Counted from the stretch's first letter, positions 17,744-28,666 are shown. The stretch is DNA of 64,000 bases from Sphingopyxis fribergensis (GCF_000803645.1 NZ_CP009122.1:3448501-3512500); one strand, 5' to 3'. Numbers and translations: made by a program. Notes: generated by a model from the letters alone, not told the origin.

Positions 17744-19708
17744 GTGTCAGAATTGCCGCCGTCCGAACCTTTTGTTCCCGTTCCCGCCGACGCCGCGGCG
17801 AACACGCATTGCAGCGCCGGCGATTACGACCGGCTCTATGCGCAAAGCGTCGCCGATCCCGACACCTTCTGGGCCGAACAGGCGCAGCGGATCGACTGGA
17901 TCACGCCGCCGACGAAAATTGCCAACTGGTCTTACGACCCCGTTGAAATCAAATGGTATGAGGACGGCGTCCTCAACCTCTGTCACAACGCCGTCGACCG
18001 CCATGTTGCCGCCGGTCATGGCGACCGCACCGCAATCATCTTCGAACCCGACGCCCCCGATGGCGAAACGCGCACGATCAGCTATGGCGCGCTGCTCGCC
18101 GACGTCATCCGCTTCGCGAACACGCTGAAGAAGATGGGCGTGCAGAAGGGCGACCGCATCACCATCTATATGCCGATGATCCCCGAGGGCGCGGTCGCGA
18201 TGCTCGCCTGCGCGCGCATCGGCGCCGTGCACAGCGTCGTTTTCGGCGGTTTCTCGCCAGAAGCTATCCACGGCCGGATCGAGGATTGCGCGAGCGACTG
18301 GGTGATCTGCGCCGACGAAGGCCTCCGCGGCGGCAAGCATGTGCCGCTCAAGGCCAATGTCGACAAGGCGCTTGAGCGCGTCGACGTAAAGGCGGTGCTC
18401 GTCATCGCGCACACCGGCGGCGATATTGCGATGAAGGAAGGCCGCGACCATTGGTACGACGCGCTCTCGGCCGACGTCGGCGATGAATGCCCTTGCGAGC
18501 CGATGAATGCCGAAGACCCGCTCTTCATCCTCTACACCTCGGGATCGACCGGCAAGCCCAAGGGCGTGCTCCACACCGTCGGCGGCTATTCGGTCTGGAC
18601 CGCCAGCACCTTCTATTATGGCTTCGATTATCGCCCCGGCGAGATCTTCTGGTGCACCGCCGACATCGGCTGGGTCACCGGACACTCCTATGTCGTCTAT
18701 GGCCCGCTCCAGAACGGTGCGACGACGTTGATGTTCGAAGGCGTGCCCAACTATCCCGACCACGACCGCTTCTGGCAGGTCGTCGACAAGCATCGGGTCA
18801 ACATCCTCTACACCGCGCCCACCGCGATCCGCGCGCTGATGCGCGAGGGCGACGATTATGTGACGCGCCACGATCTTTCGTCGATCCGCCTGCTCGGCAG
18901 CGTTGGCGAGCCAATCAATCCCGAGGCGTGGCGCTGGTATCATCAGATTGTCGGCAAGGGCCGTGTCCCCGTCATCGACACCTGGTGGCAGACCGAGACG
19001 GGCGGGATCATGATCACCACCCTGCCGGGCGCGCACGCGATGCAGCCGGGCAGCGCGGGCAAGCCCTTCTTCGGCATCCGGCCCGAACTCGTCGATGCCG
19101 AGGGCAACACGCTCGTCTGCGAACAGACCGGCGGCGCGGCTGAGGGAAATCTCTGCATCACGCATAGCTGGCCCGGGCAGGCGCGCACGATCTACGGCGA
19201 CCACCAGCGCTTCGCCGAGACCTATTTCTCGACCTATAAGGGCAAATATTTCACTGGCGACGGCTGCCGCCGCGATGCCGACGGATATTGGCGGATTACC
19301 GGCCGCGTCGACGATGTCATCAACGTGTCAGGCCACCGAATGGGCACCGCCGAGGTCGAAAGCGCCCTCGTCCTCCACGACCTCGTCGCCGAATCCGCGG
19401 TCGTCGGCTTTCCGCACGACATCAAGGGTCAGGGCATCTACGCCTATGTCACGCTCAACGCCGGGGTCGAGCCGACCGCCGAGGTCGAGGCGGCGCTGAA
19501 ACAGCAGGTCCGCAAGGAAATCGGCCCGATCGCGACCCCCGACCATATCCACCTGACACCGGGACTTCCCAAGACACGCTCGGGCAAGATCATGCGCCGC
19601 ATCCTGCGCAAGATCGCCGAGAATGATTTCGGATCGCTGGGCGATACCTCGACTTTGGCCGATCCGAGCCTCGTCGACGGATTGATCGAAGGACGGAAGA
19701 ACCGCTGA
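17744..19708 (+). CDS. acs: Acetyl-CoA synthetase
   Basis: 654 residues from a GTG at 17744, chosen because GGGAGAG lies six to seven bases before it; an ATG at 17729 is the alternative. It activates acetate to acetyl-CoA through acetyl-AMP. AMP-forming motifs are [33 protein letters not shown] and [25 protein letters not shown]. The C-terminal [10 protein letters not shown] carries the lysine normally regulated by acetylation. Typical full length. A terminator follows at 19836. Confidence 0.97.
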   Translation: MSELPPSEPFVPVPADAAANTHCSAGDYDRLYAQSVADPDTFWAEQAQRIDWITPPTKIANWSYDPVEIKWYEDGVLNLCHNAVDRHVAAGHGDRTAIIFEPDAPDGETRTISYGALLADVIRFANTLKKMGVQKGDRITIYMPMIPEGAVAMLACARIGAVHSVVFGGFSPEAIHGRIEDCASDWVICADEGLRGGKHVPLKANVDKALERVDVKAVLVIAHTGGDIAMKEGRDHWYDALSADVGDECPCEPMNAEDPLFILYTSGSTGKPKGVLHTVGGYSVWTASTFYYGFDYRPGEIFWCTADIGWVTGHSYVVYGPLQNGATTLMFEGVPNYPDHDRFWQVVDKHRVNILYTAPTAIRALMREGDDYVTRHDLSSIRLLGSVGEPINPEAWRWYHQIVGKGRVPVIDTWWQTETGGIMITTLPGAHAMQPGSAGKPFFGIRPELVDAEGNTLVCEQTGGAAEGNLCITHSWPGQARTIYGDHQRFAETYFSTYKGKYFTGDGCRRDADGYWRITGRVDDVINVSGHRMGTAEVESALVLHDLVAESAVVGFPHDIKGQGIYAYVTLNAGVEPTAEVEAALKQQVRKEIGPIATPDHIHLTPGLPKTRSGKIMRRILRKIAENDFGSLGDTSTLADPSLVDGLIEGRKNR

Positions 19709-19835
19709 ACGCTGGCGCCACGCGCATAGGCTCTATCATCCCTTCGTATGATTGAGCGCGCAGACGTCAGACGCCATATAGGAGGCACCCCCGAGTTCCG
19801 GCGGCCCCTCCCCCCTCCCTGGCGGCCGGAGCAAC

Positions 19836-19873
19836 AAGGCCCGGAAGGTTACGCACCTTCCGGGCCTTCCCTT
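19836..19873. terminator. Bidirectional terminator between acs and the serine hydrolase
   Basis: A perfect 14-bp stem (AAGGCCCGGAAGGT with ACCTTCCGGGCCTT) has a five-base loop and is followed by CCCTTTTCC. It lies between two convergent genes and could end both transcripts. Confidence 0.85.
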
Positions 19874-19887
19874 TTCCAAAATCGATT

Positions 19888-21084
19888 TTAGCGGTTCGAG
19901 CCCGCCAGTGCCTCGCACAGACCATCGGCCGCGAGCGCGATACGCGATTCCGCCGTCTTGCGATTGGCGGCGCTATTCTCGACGCCCCGTGTTTCGGTGT
20001 TGAACGCGAGCAGGCTGCCGACGCGCTGGTCGGGGCAGAGGCTTAGATAGGCGCGAAAGCCATTCTGGTCGCCATTATGCCCGACGAACCGCACCGCCGC
20101 GCTACGGTCGATAAAGAAGGAGAGGCCGCTCTGCGTCGTCTTCGCCATGCGCCCCTGCGTAAAATCGTCGCCCGCCGATATTTGCGGCACCCACATTTCC
20201 TCTAGCGAAGACCGTTTCAGCACCAGATCATAGTCGGCCTGACGCGCCCGATCGCCGAGCAGGAACGCGACATATTTCGCCATGTCGGGCATCGGCGAAT
20301 TGAGCCCGCCGTTCGATACCGTCACCCCGGTATCGACGTCGAATGGCGCCGCGACCCGCCGGCCATCGCGAATATAATAACTATGCGAACGATGCGGCAG
20401 CAGATGCGGCGGCGTGCGGTCGAAATAGCTGGCGTGCATGCCCAGCGGCTTCAGAATATTCTTGTCGACATAGACTTCATAATCCTCGCCCGACAGGCGC
20501 TCGATCACCTGTCCCAGATAGACGATCCCGGGGTTCGAATAGCCGAAGCGACTGCCCGGTTTGAACTCGACCCGCGTGTAGGGCAGCATCGCCGCGAGTT
20601 GCGCCCAGCCCTTCGGCTCGAACGGCTGCCAATCCTGATCGCGCCACGGCCAGCTCCCGCTGCGAAATCCGGCGCTATGGCTCATCAACTGGCGCAAGGT
20701 GATCGCACCGGTGTCGCCATGGGGATTATGCACGGCCGCGAGTTCGGGCACATATCGGACGATCGGATCATCGAGCGACAACAGCCCGCGATCGCGAAGC
20801 TGCATGATAGCGATCCCGGTCATCGTCTTGGTGATCGACGCCCAATGATAGATGGTGCCGGCATCGACGGGGACATGCGCATCGGCGTCCTGCTCGCCCA
20901 AATGGTCGGCGGCAACGGTGCGGCCATCCCGCACGACATAAAAGCTGCTCCCCGCGATCTTCGCGCGGCCGGTCTCGGCGCGGTGCAGCGCGCGAAAGTC
21001 GCGCAGCGCCGCGTCGAAACGCGATTCTTCGGCTGCCGCCGGATTGGCTATCAGAACAAGTGCGGCGACAATCCAGCGCGACAT
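19888..21084 (-). CDS. Secreted beta-lactamase-fold serine hydrolase (class C / esterase family)
   Basis: 398 residues with a signal peptide (MSRWIVAALVLIANPAAA). The SxxK nucleophile motif is SITK in YHWASITKTMTG, and the YxN motif is YSN in FGYSNPGIVYLG. The third box is probably near VGHNGDQNG. The family covers class C beta-lactamases, DD-peptidases and esterases. Without the KTG box of true AmpC enzymes, an esterase or peptide hydrolase role is likelier. Acts in the periplasm. It is followed downstream by the terminator shared with acs. Confidence 0.88.
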   Translation of the reverse strand: MSRWIVAALVLIANPAAAEESRFDAALRDFRALHRAETGRAKIAGSSFYVVRDGRTVAADHLGEQDADAHVPVDAGTIYHWASITKTMTGIAIMQLRDRGLLSLDDPIVRYVPELAAVHNPHGDTGAITLRQLMSHSAGFRSGSWPWRDQDWQPFEPKGWAQLAAMLPYTRVEFKPGSRFGYSNPGIVYLGQVIERLSGEDYEVYVDKNILKPLGMHASYFDRTPPHLLPHRSHSYYIRDGRRVAAPFDVDTGVTVSNGGLNSPMPDMAKYVAFLLGDRARQADYDLVLKRSSLEEMWVPQISAGDDFTQGRMAKTTQSGLSFFIDRSAAVRFVGHNGDQNGFRAYLSLCPDQRVGSLLAFNTETRGVENSAANRKTAESRIALAADGLCEALAGSNR

Positions 21085-21130
21085 GGCGATCCCTCCCGTT
21101 TAATCGTCTCGGGACGGTGGCCGAAGGCGA

Positions 21131-21865
21131 TCAGAAATGAAAGTCGGGAAGCTCCGCCAGCGCGATCCCCAACGCCTCGGCCCAGCCGTTGGCGACACTT
21201 TCGAAATAGGGATCGTTGCGCTCGAACCGCCGCTCGCGCACCGTCGTATAATCGTCGCGCTCGTGGATTTTGAGGTCGATCGGCAGGTCGACGCCGGCAT
21301 TGGCGCGGATAGTCGAATCGAACGACACACAGAGCAATTTTACCGCGTCCTCGAACGACATCGCGGGGTCATAGGAGCGCACGATGATCGGCCGGCCATA
21401 TTTGGTTTCGCCGATCTGGAAGAAGGGATTGTCCTCGCCCGCCTCGATGAAATTGCCTTCGGGATAGATCAGGAACAGGCGCGGCTCGGCACCCTTGATC
21501 TGCCCGCCGACGATCAGCGAGGCGCGGAACAGCGAATCCGCGGCAGATTGGCCCTCGTCATTGTGGCGCATCACGATGTGGCGCAGCGTTTCGCCGATGA
21601 TCGTTGCGACCGCGAACATCGACGGCGCGGCGAGGATCGAGGGGTGCCGTTCCTCGGGCGCCTTGGTGCGCTCGTCGAGCAGGCTGACGACCGCCTGCGT
21701 CGTCGCGAGATTGCCCGCCGACATCAAGGTGATCACGCGCTCACCCGGCAGGTGCCAGCTGCGCATCTTGCGGACCTGCGAAATGTCGTCGACACCCGCG
21801 TTGGTGCGGGTGTCCGACATGAACACCAGCCCCTTGTTCAAACGCATGCCAACGCAATAAGTCAT
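21131..21865 (-). CDS. Anbu-type proteasome-like peptidase (bacterial proteasome homologue)
   Basis: 244 residues starting MTYCVGMRLNKG. Removal of the initiator Met exposes threonine as the N-terminal nucleophile. Counting from it, aspartate 17 (SDTRTNAG) and lysine 32 sit where proteasome beta subunits and HslV have Asp17 and Lys33. The C-terminal half (KIHERDDYTTVRERRFERNDPYF) is longer than in HslV and fits Anbu. Anbu forms open-ring oligomers with hydrolase activity; natural substrates are unclear. It is the last gene after the ATP-grasp, alpha-E and transglutaminase genes, the conserved context of the family. Confidence 0.88.
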   Translation of the reverse strand: MTYCVGMRLNKGLVFMSDTRTNAGVDDISQVRKMRSWHLPGERVITLMSAGNLATTQAVVSLLDERTKAPEERHPSILAAPSMFAVATIIGETLRHIVMRHNDEGQSAADSLFRASLIVGGQIKGAEPRLFLIYPEGNFIEAGEDNPFFQIGETKYGRPIIVRSYDPAMSFEDAVKLLCVSFDSTIRANAGVDLPIDLKIHERDDYTTVRERRFERNDPYFESVANGWAEALGIALAELPDFHF

Positions 21866-21927
21866 CGAATCCCGTTTTCCCCGCCCGGAAAGTCCTGATC
21901 GCCCAAAAAACCTGGTGCCCCGCCCGC

Positions 21928-22731
21928 TTATTGCTGGACCTGCAATTGAACAACCAGATTTTCCTGCGCCGCACCATAGCGCATGCCGCGAACCGGCGCC
22001 GCGTCGCGATAATCGAGCCCCGTTGCGACGCGGATATAACGCTGGTCGGGCGAATGGCCGTTGCTGACGTCGAAGCCGATCCAGCCGATATGCTCGAAAT
22101 GCGCCTCGGCCCACGCGTGGGTCGCATCCTGATGCGTCCGGTCGTTCATCATCAGATAGCCCGACACATAACGCGCCGGATGGCCAAGGTGGCGCATCGC
22201 GGCGATGAAGATATGTGCATGATCCTGGCACACTCCGCCTTCGGCACCGAGCGCCTGTTCGGCAGTCGTACCCGCATCGGTAAAGCCGATCCGGTACGCG
22301 AGCTTGTCGATGATCAGCGCCGACAGCGCATGCGCGCGCTCGATCTCGTTACCGAAGTCGCGGCCGAGCGTCGCAATCAGCGAGCGAATCCCACGCCCCG
22401 CGCGCGTCAGCGGCGTCGGGCGCAAAAAGGTCCAGAGCGGCATGGCGCCGCGGTGCTGCCCGATCACCCCGTCCCATGTTTCGAGTTCGATCGTCCCATG
22501 GCAGCGGACGATTAGCTCGCTCGTTCCGCCATGCACCGCGATCAGGTCGACGCCATTGCCATGATGGTCGGAATAGTGGAGCTGTTGCGACCCGCCCTCG
22601 ACCTCGATCGCCCAGTCGAGAATATGCTGCTGCCCCGGGCGGTCCTTCGGCGTCAATTTCAGCTGCTGCAGCGCGTAGCTGACCGGTGCATCATATTGAT
22701 AGCGGGTGGTATGATCGACGCGCAGCTTCAT
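21928..22731 (-). CDS. Transglutaminase-like cysteine protease family protein
   Basis: 267 residues. An N-terminal beta domain (MKLRVDHTTRYQYDAPVSYALQQLKLTPKD) precedes the transglutaminase core. The catalytic cysteine is in EGGVCQDHAHIFIAAMRHLG, the histidine in DATHAWAEAHFEHIGW and the aspartate in FDVSNGHSP. The family is papain-like and could hydrolyse or form amide bonds. It is ATGA-coupled to the alpha-E gene upstream and lies 62 bases ahead of the Anbu gene. Confidence 0.9.
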   Translation of the reverse strand: MKLRVDHTTRYQYDAPVSYALQQLKLTPKDRPGQQHILDWAIEVEGGSQQLHYSDHHGNGVDLIAVHGGTSELIVRCHGTIELETWDGVIGQHRGAMPLWTFLRPTPLTRAGRGIRSLIATLGRDFGNEIERAHALSALIIDKLAYRIGFTDAGTTAEQALGAEGGVCQDHAHIFIAAMRHLGHPARYVSGYLMMNDRTHQDATHAWAEAHFEHIGWIGFDVSNGHSPDQRYIRVATGLDYRDAAPVRGMRYGAAQENLVVQLQVQQ

Positions 22732-23669
22732 TCGACAAACCTGTAATCGCGCTCGACCTGCCGCGCGAGGTTCGCAGTATCGCGCAGGAAGCCGGTCACA
22801 TATTGGTGGAGCCCACCGTCAAAGATCGACTGGATCGGGGCGTTGAGTTTGTCATGGACCAAGGCGTGCGCCATTCGCCGCGCGTCGGTTTCCTCGCCAT
22901 AGTGACGCTGCAGTTCGTTCAGGTGATTTTCCATCCGTTCGCTGCAAAAGGTCAGGCTGCGCGGCATCTGGCGGTAGAGGATCAGGAACTCGGCGATCTT
23001 CAGCGCGCTGATCTCCGCCCCGTACAGCCAGCGATAGGCGCGGTGCGCCGACACCGACCGCAGGATCGTCTCCCACTGCACATTGTCGATCGAGGTGCCG
23101 ATATGCGCGACCGACGGCAGCAGCAGATAATATTTGACGTCAAGGATACGCGCGGTGTTGTCGGCGCGTTCGAGATAGGTACCGAGCAGCGCAAAATGAT
23201 AGCCGTCGTTACGCAGCATCGTGCCGTTGAGTGCTCCGCGCACCTGCGCGCTTTGCTGGCGGATCGTCGTCAGAACATCGGGCAGATCATCCTCGCGCAC
23301 CTGCCGCTTGAGCAGCGCGACTAGCGTCATCCAGCTCGTATTAACCGCCTCCCACGTCTCGCGCGTCAGCGCGGTGCGCGCCGTGCGGGCATTGTCGCGC
23401 GCCTGGCGGATAACCGACAAGATGCTCGAAGGGTTGGCGGGATCGCGAAGCAGGAAATCGATGACCCGCGCCGAACTGTAATCGCCATGCGCCGACTTGA
23501 ACGCCTGGTTGACCCCTGCGGTCACAAGCACCGATTTCCACTCGGCGGCAGCGGTGCTCGACCGCGTCAGCGCGATGCGAAAGCCCGCGTCGATCAGGCG
23601 CGCATTATTCTCACTGCGTTCAAGGTAACGCGCCATCCAGAAGAGCGCGCCAGCGGTCTTGCCTAGCAT
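22728..23669 (-). CDS. Alpha-E domain protein
   Basis: 313 residues, predominantly helical: MLGKTAGALFWMARYLERSENNARLID is the characteristic start of the family, with a second ERADNTARILD repeat in the middle. No catalytic motif is recognised. Alpha-E proteins are encoded with circularly permuted ATP-grasp and transglutaminase proteins across proteobacteria and have been proposed to take part in a peptide-ligation pathway (family knowledge). Overlaps the transglutaminase gene by four bases. Confidence 0.88.
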   Translation of the reverse strand: MLGKTAGALFWMARYLERSENNARLIDAGFRIALTRSSTAAAEWKSVLVTAGVNQAFKSAHGDYSSARVIDFLLRDPANPSSILSVIRQARDNARTARTALTRETWEAVNTSWMTLVALLKRQVREDDLPDVLTTIRQQSAQVRGALNGTMLRNDGYHFALLGTYLERADNTARILDVKYYLLLPSVAHIGTSIDNVQWETILRSVSAHRAYRWLYGAEISALKIAEFLILYRQMPRSLTFCSERMENHLNELQRHYGEETDARRMAHALVHDKLNAPIQSIFDGGLHQYVTGFLRDTANLARQVERDYRFVE

Positions 23670-23671
23670 CT

Positions 23672-23803
23672 AAGCTCCTCCCCTTCAGGGGAGGGGCTGG
23701 GGTGGAGTTTCGCGGCGTAGAGCAAGGCCGACAGACCCCACCCCGCTGCGACTAGGGAGCAAGCTCCCAAGTCTCGCTGCCCCTCCCCTAAAGGAGCGGG
23801 GCT
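23672..23803. repeat. Intergenic inverted repeat, family C, copy 1
   Basis: Arms AGCTCCTCCCCTTCAGGGGA and the matching CCCCTCCCCTAAAGGAGCGGGGCT flank a ~80-bp centre that itself contains GACCCCACCCC-type and GGGGTGGAG blocks. It splits the ATP-grasp gene from the alpha-E gene inside an otherwise tight operon. A related copy is at 39914-40045. Confidence 0.75.
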
Positions 23804-23829
23804 GACGAACAGAAGATCGCCTATCCCCA

Positions 23830-25281
23830 TCAATCCTCCAATACCCACGTATCCTTCGTGCCGCCACCCTGGCTCGAATTCACCACCAGCGATCCCCGCG
23901 TCATCGCAACGCGCGTCAGCCCGCCCGGCGTGATCGTGATCCCCTGCGGCGACATCAGCACGAAAGGACGCAGGTCGACGTGCCGCGGCGCGAGGCCCTT
24001 CTTTGTAAAGATCGGCACGGTCGACAGCGACAGCGTCGGCTGCGCGATATAATTGCCCGGGTTCGCTTCCAGCTTGGCGCGGAAAGTCGCTAGTTCCTTC
24101 TTGCTCGCGGCGGGGCCGACGAGCATCCCGTAACCGCCCGACCCGTGAACTTCCTTGACCACCAGTTCGGGTAGCCGGTCGAGCACTTCGCGCAGATGCT
24201 CGGGGTCCGAGCAACGCCACGTCGGCACATTGGGCAGCAACGCCTTTTCGCCCGTATAAAATTCGATGATGTCGGGCATGTAGCTATAGAGCGCCTTGTC
24301 GTCGGCGATCCCCGTGCCCGGCGCGTTGGCGATGGTGATGCCGCCGGCGCGATAGACGTCCCAGATGCCGGGCACGCCGAGCATTGAGTCCGTCCGGAAA
24401 TTCAGCGGGTCGAGGAAATCGTCGTCGACGCGGCGATAGATGACGTCGATCGCCTTATAGCCCTGCGTCGTGCGCATTGCGACGCGCCCGTCGACGACAC
24501 GCAGGTCATGCCCCTCGACCAGTTCGGCGCCCATATGGTCGGCGAGGAAGCTGTGTTCATAATAGGCGCTGTTGTGGATGCCGGGGGTCAGCACCGCGAC
24601 CGTCGGGGTGCCGCCACACGCGGGCGGGGCGCAGGCGGCGAGCGATTTCAGCAGGTTGATCGGATAGTCGCTGACCTCGCGCACGGGCACTTTGGCGAAC
24701 AGCTCGGGGAACATCTGGAGCATCGTTTCGCGGTTTTCAAGCATGTAGGACACGCCCGACGGGGTGCGCGCATTATCCTCGAGCACATAGAATTCATCGG
24801 CGCCGGTACGCACGATGTCGGTGCCGCTGATATGCGTGTAGATACCGCCGGGCGGATCGAGCCCCATCATCATCGGCAGGAAGGCCTCGTTCCCGGCGAT
24901 CAACTCGACAGGAACCCGTCCGGCGCGAAGGATCTCCTGCCGATGATAAATGTCGTAGAGGAAGGCATTGAGCGCGCGCACGCGCTGTTCGATGCCGCGC
25001 GACAGGCGGCGCCATTCGCTGGCCGAGATGATCCGCGGCACGACGTCGAAGGGGATCAGCCGCTCGTCGCCGTCGACGGCGCCATAGACGTTGAAGGTGA
25101 TCCCGGTGGTGCGGAACAGCGCTTCGGCCTGCACCGCCTTGTGCTGGATGCGCGCCACATCCTCGGCCTCGAACCACCCGCAATAATCACGATAGGGCGA
25201 CCGGGTCGCGCCCTCCTGGCTCGTCATTTCGTCGAAAAATGAAATGCGCCTGCCCTTTCCACGCAACATGCCGTCATCCAC
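23830..25281 (-). CDS. Circularly permuted type 2 ATP-grasp protein
   Basis: 483 residues. ISFFDEMTSQEG at the N-terminus matches the FDEM start of the family. ATP-grasp signatures include ELIAGNEAFLPMMMGLDPPGG, YVLEDNARTPSGVSYMLENR, GTGIADDKALYSYMP and VVKEVHGSGGYGMLVG. Members probably form amide bonds with ATP on a peptide or amino acid. Possible starts are 25281, 25269 and 25227; the FDEM motif argues against the last. It heads the operon with alpha-E, transglutaminase and Anbu. Confidence 0.88.
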   Translation of the reverse strand: MDDGMLRGKGRRISFFDEMTSQEGATRSPYRDYCGWFEAEDVARIQHKAVQAEALFRTTGITFNVYGAVDGDERLIPFDVVPRIISASEWRRLSRGIEQRVRALNAFLYDIYHRQEILRAGRVPVELIAGNEAFLPMMMGLDPPGGIYTHISGTDIVRTGADEFYVLEDNARTPSGVSYMLENRETMLQMFPELFAKVPVREVSDYPINLLKSLAACAPPACGGTPTVAVLTPGIHNSAYYEHSFLADHMGAELVEGHDLRVVDGRVAMRTTQGYKAIDVIYRRVDDDFLDPLNFRTDSMLGVPGIWDVYRAGGITIANAPGTGIADDKALYSYMPDIIEFYTGEKALLPNVPTWRCSDPEHLREVLDRLPELVVKEVHGSGGYGMLVGPAASKKELATFRAKLEANPGNYIAQPTLSLSTVPIFTKKGLAPRHVDLRPFVLMSPQGITITPGGLTRVAMTRGSLVVNSSQGGGTKDTWVLED

Positions 25282-25368
25282 CGCGCCGGAAGGCGCAGCC
25301 CACCATGTCCCTGCTGCTGCGTCGCCCGCCTGCTACATGGCCACCGGGCTTATCGCAAAGATGCTAAT

Positions 25369-25457
25369 CGTGCCCGCGTGCCTTGGCAAGCGGGCACGTG
25401 AAGCACCGTGTTACCGTAACTTCAAAGACTTGCCGCACGCCCGAAAGCGTCCGGCAA
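25369..25457 (-). terminator. Two hairpins downstream of secA
   Basis: Directly after the secA stop there is a hairpin (TTGCCG/CGGCAA with inner ACGC/GCGT, 25430-25457). A second perfect 9-bp stem (CGTGCCCGC/GCGGGCACG) lies at 25369-25398. Neither has a T tract, so termination here is only suggested. Confidence 0.35.
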
Positions 25458-25462
25458 AAGCA

Positions 25463-28198
25463 TCAAATCGCGCCGTGGCAATGCTTGTATTTGCGGCCCG
25501 AACCGCAGGGGCAAGGCGCGTTGCGGCTGATGTCGAGCGCCGCATAGGGATTCTCGCCCTCGGGCAGGTCGGGACGCGGGATCTGCATCGGCGGCAGCGT
25601 GTTCGCAATCACGCCCAGATCGCCGCCGTCGATGTCGGCGCTGTTGTCCTCGCCGGTGAACGGATCGATGTGCGTCGTCAGGAAATCGGGCAAGTCGGGC
25701 AGCGGCAATGCCTCGGGCTCTTCGAAGCGCAGGTCGATGCGCGCGACGGTGCGCGTCACATCCTCACGGATGTTCTGCAACATGCGTTCGAACAGCGCGA
25801 ACGCTTCCTGCTTATATTCGTTGATCGGCTGCTTCTGCGCATAGGCGCGCAGGAAGACGACCTGGCGCAGCGCGTCGAGGGTCGAGAGATGCTCTTTCCA
25901 GTGATGATCAAGCGTCTGGAGCAGCACCGATTTCTCGATGCCTTTCCATGTTTCCTCGTCGACCAGCGCCGCCTTTTCGGCCGCAACCGCATCGGCCTGC
26001 GCCTGGATGCGCTCCTCGAACATTTCGGCGTCGACTGCGTCTTCCTGCATCCACGCATCGATCGGCGGCGACAGGTCGAGGATATTCTCCACCCGCTCCT
26101 TCATCTGTTCGATGTTCCACTGCTCGGGATAGCTGCCCGGCGGGCATGCGTCGGCAACGATCGAATTCACCGTTTCAGCGCGCATCGCGGTCATCACTTC
26201 GTCGACGGTCTCGCTGTCGATGATCTCGCCGCGCTGTTCATAGATGACCTTGCGCTGGTCGTTCATGACGTTGTCATATTCGACGACCTGTTTGCGGATG
26301 TCGTAGTTGCGCGCCTCGACCTTTCGCTGCGCGGTCTCAATCGCCTTCGACAGCCACTTCGACCCGATCGCCTCGCCATCCTCCAGATTCTTGTTCATCA
26401 TCTTGGAAAAGAGCGTGTCGGGGCCAAAGATGCGCAGCAGGTCGTCGTCGAGGCAGAGGTAGAATTTCGACAGGCCGGGGTCGCCCTGACGCCCCGAACG
26501 CCCGCGCAGCTGGTTGTCGATGCGGCGGCTTTCGTGGCGCTCGGTCGCGAGCACGAACAGCCCGCCCGCGGCCTTCACCGCTTCGCGCTCGGCCGCAACC
26601 TCGTCGCGGATGCGCTGTTCGGCGGCATCGCGTTCGGGGCCTTCGGGCATGTCCTTCAGCTCGTCGTCGATGCGGAATTCTTCGTTGCCGCCGAGTTTGA
26701 TGTCGGTGCCGCGGCCCGCCATGTTCGTCGCGATCGTGACCGCGCCGGTGCGGCCCGCCTGCGCGACGATATGCGCCTCGCTTTCGTGGAAACGCGCGTT
26801 GAGGACGCTGTGCGGTACGCCCTCCTTTTCAAGGAAGGAGGACAGCAATTCGGACTTTTCGATCGACACGGTGCCGACGAGTACCGGCTGGCCGCGTTCG
26901 TTCGCCTCGCGGATCGTCTTGGCGATCGCGCCGAACTTGTCGGTGATATTCTTGTAGAATTCATCCTCGTCGTCGACGCGCGCGATCGGGCGGTTGGTCG
27001 GGATGTTGACGACATTCATCTTGTAGATGTCGAAGAATTCGGCGGCTTCGGTCGCCGCGGTGCCGGTCATGCCCGACAGTTTGGGATACATGCGGAAATA
27101 ATTCTGGAAGGTGATCGACGCGAGCGTCTGGTTCTCGGGCTCGATCTGCACACCTTCCTTGGCTTCGACCGCCTGATGCAGGCCGTCGGACCAGCGGCGC
27201 CCGTCCATCATGCGGCCGGTGAACTCGTCGATGATCACCACCTTGCCGTCCTTGACGATATAGTCGGTGTCGATGCGGAACATCTGGATCGCCTTCAGCG
27301 CCTGATTGACGTGATGCACGACCTGCGTGTTCTCGATGTCGTAGAGGTTGCTGCCCTGAAGCAGGCCCGCCTCCTCGAGCAGCCGTTCGACATGTTCGGT
27401 GCCGTCTTCGGTCAGGTTGATCGACTTGGACTTTTCATCCTTCTCATAATCATCCTCGGTGAGCTTCAGAACGACCTCGTTGACGCGGATATACAGCTCC
27501 GACTTGTCGTCGGTCGGACCCGAGATGATCAGCGGGGTGCGCGCTTCGTCGATCAGGATCGAATCGACCTCGTCGACGATGCCGAAATTAAAGGCGCGGT
27601 GGACCATCTGCTGGCGATCGAACTTCATATTGTCGCGGAGGTAATCGAAGCCCAGCTCGTTGTTCGTCGCATAGGTGATGTCGCTGTTATAGGCGTCGCG
27701 GCGCTGCGTCTCGTTGAGGTTCGGGACGATGATCCCGGTCGTCAGGCCCAGGAAGCCATAGACGGTGCCCATCCATTCGGCGTCGCGCGTCGCGAGATAG
27801 TCGTTGACGGTGACGACATGGACGCCCTTGCCCTCGAGCGCGTTGAGGTAACAGGGCAAAGTCGCCATCAGCGTCTTGCCTTCGCCCGTCGCCATTTCGG
27901 CGATCTCGCCGCGGTGGAGAACGACGCCGCCGACCATCTGAACGTCGAAATGGCGCATGCCGAGCGTGCGAACCGCCGCCTCGCGCACCGTGGCAAAGGC
28001 TTCAGGAAGGATGTCGTCAAGCGTCTCGCCGGCTTCGAGGCGGCCCCGGAATTTCTGCGTCTGCGCCTGGAGCCCGGCATCATCAAGCGCCTGCATCGCG
28101 GGTTCGAAGGCGTTGATCTTGTCGACGATCTTGCGGATCGAGGCGACATAACGGTCGTTGGACGAGCCGAACAGGCTCTTGGCAAGGCCAGCAAACAT
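25463..28198 (-). CDS. secA: Preprotein translocase ATPase SecA
   Basis: 911 residues, full length. SecA drives export through SecYEG by ATP hydrolysis. Visible features are Walker [12 protein letters not shown], Walker B-type [20 protein letters not shown], the GMTGTA motif in the second nucleotide-binding fold, and [11 protein letters not shown]. The C-terminal zinc-binding motif [14 protein letters not shown] mediates SecB and ribosome contacts. It is transcribed alone, with the small secreted-protein gene upstream. Confidence 0.98.
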   Translation of the reverse strand: MFAGLAKSLFGSSNDRYVASIRKIVDKINAFEPAMQALDDAGLQAQTQKFRGRLEAGETLDDILPEAFATVREAAVRTLGMRHFDVQMVGGVVLHRGEIAEMATGEGKTLMATLPCYLNALEGKGVHVVTVNDYLATRDAEWMGTVYGFLGLTTGIIVPNLNETQRRDAYNSDITYATNNELGFDYLRDNMKFDRQQMVHRAFNFGIVDEVDSILIDEARTPLIISGPTDDKSELYIRVNEVVLKLTEDDYEKDEKSKSINLTEDGTEHVERLLEEAGLLQGSNLYDIENTQVVHHVNQALKAIQMFRIDTDYIVKDGKVVIIDEFTGRMMDGRRWSDGLHQAVEAKEGVQIEPENQTLASITFQNYFRMYPKLSGMTGTAATEAAEFFDIYKMNVVNIPTNRPIARVDDEDEFYKNITDKFGAIAKTIREANERGQPVLVGTVSIEKSELLSSFLEKEGVPHSVLNARFHESEAHIVAQAGRTGAVTIATNMAGRGTDIKLGGNEEFRIDDELKDMPEGPERDAAEQRIRDEVAAEREAVKAAGGLFVLATERHESRRIDNQLRGRSGRQGDPGLSKFYLCLDDDLLRIFGPDTLFSKMMNKNLEDGEAIGSKWLSKAIETAQRKVEARNYDIRKQVVEYDNVMNDQRKVIYEQRGEIIDSETVDEVMTAMRAETVNSIVADACPPGSYPEQWNIEQMKERVENILDLSPPIDAWMQEDAVDAEMFEERIQAQADAVAAEKAALVDEETWKGIEKSVLLQTLDHHWKEHLSTLDALRQVVFLRAYAQKQPINEYKQEAFALFERMLQNIREDVTRTVARIDLRFEEPEALPLPDLPDFLTTHIDPFTGEDNSADIDGGDLGVIANTLPPMQIPRPDLPEGENPYAALDISRNAPCPCGSGRKYKHCHGAI

Positions 28199-28308
28199 CG
28201 AATTTTCCTTGGTATTTGAATGAATGGGCGGCGCTCGGGCCGCGCGAAAATATATGAAAAATGCCCCCTGACGGGGCGGCGCCTCAAGAAAGGCGCTGAA
28301 ACCTGGCG

Positions 28309-28575
28309 CTATTCGAGCGCGCGGTCGCTGCCGGTGAGAATGCCGGGAAGGTGCGGCGCAGCGGCCTTGCGCGGTTTTCCGCTACCGCTCGATACGCGCC
28401 GGGTCGGCGTCGTGGTGGACGGACGACGTTCGGCATCACTTGCTTCGGCCTTGCCCGCCGTTTCGGCGAACATGACCAACGCCCCCATCGCCGCCGGAAC
28501 GGCAGGCGCGGCAACGGCACGGTCGGCGGTAGCCAGACCGGTCAGTAATGCCAAAAGGGTCAGCAACAGCCGCAA
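28309..28575 (-). CDS. Small secreted protein, unknown
   Basis: 88 residues with a clear signal peptide ([23 protein letters not shown]) and a low-complexity, Thr/Ser/Arg/Pro-rich mature part ([21 protein letters not shown]). No family recognised. The signal peptide is the main support for it being real; coding in the opposite frame looks poorer. Confidence 0.5.
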   Translation of the reverse strand: MRLLLTLLALLTGLATADRAVAAPAVPAAMGALVMFAETAGKAEASDAERRPSTTTPTRRVSSGSGKPRKAAAPHLPGILTGSDRALE

Positions 28576-28666
28576 GAATCGCCCCTAACTACGTCCGGAG
28601 CCCGAATTATTGCGCCCCGTTCCCTGAATATAGGGTGAAAGCCGCGCGACGTCCAGAGTTCGCTGT

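Noticed and set aside
19709..19887. Small RNA such as the SRP RNA in the acs downstream gap
   Set aside because: The GGCCCGGAAGG string there is explained by the perfect terminator hairpin; the rest of the SRP RNA consensus is missing.
25244..28219. 991-codon open frame on the plus strand
   Set aside because: It is the complement of secA and the end of the ATP-grasp gene. The translation is Arg/His/Asp-rich with no domain, as expected for an antisense frame in high-GC DNA.
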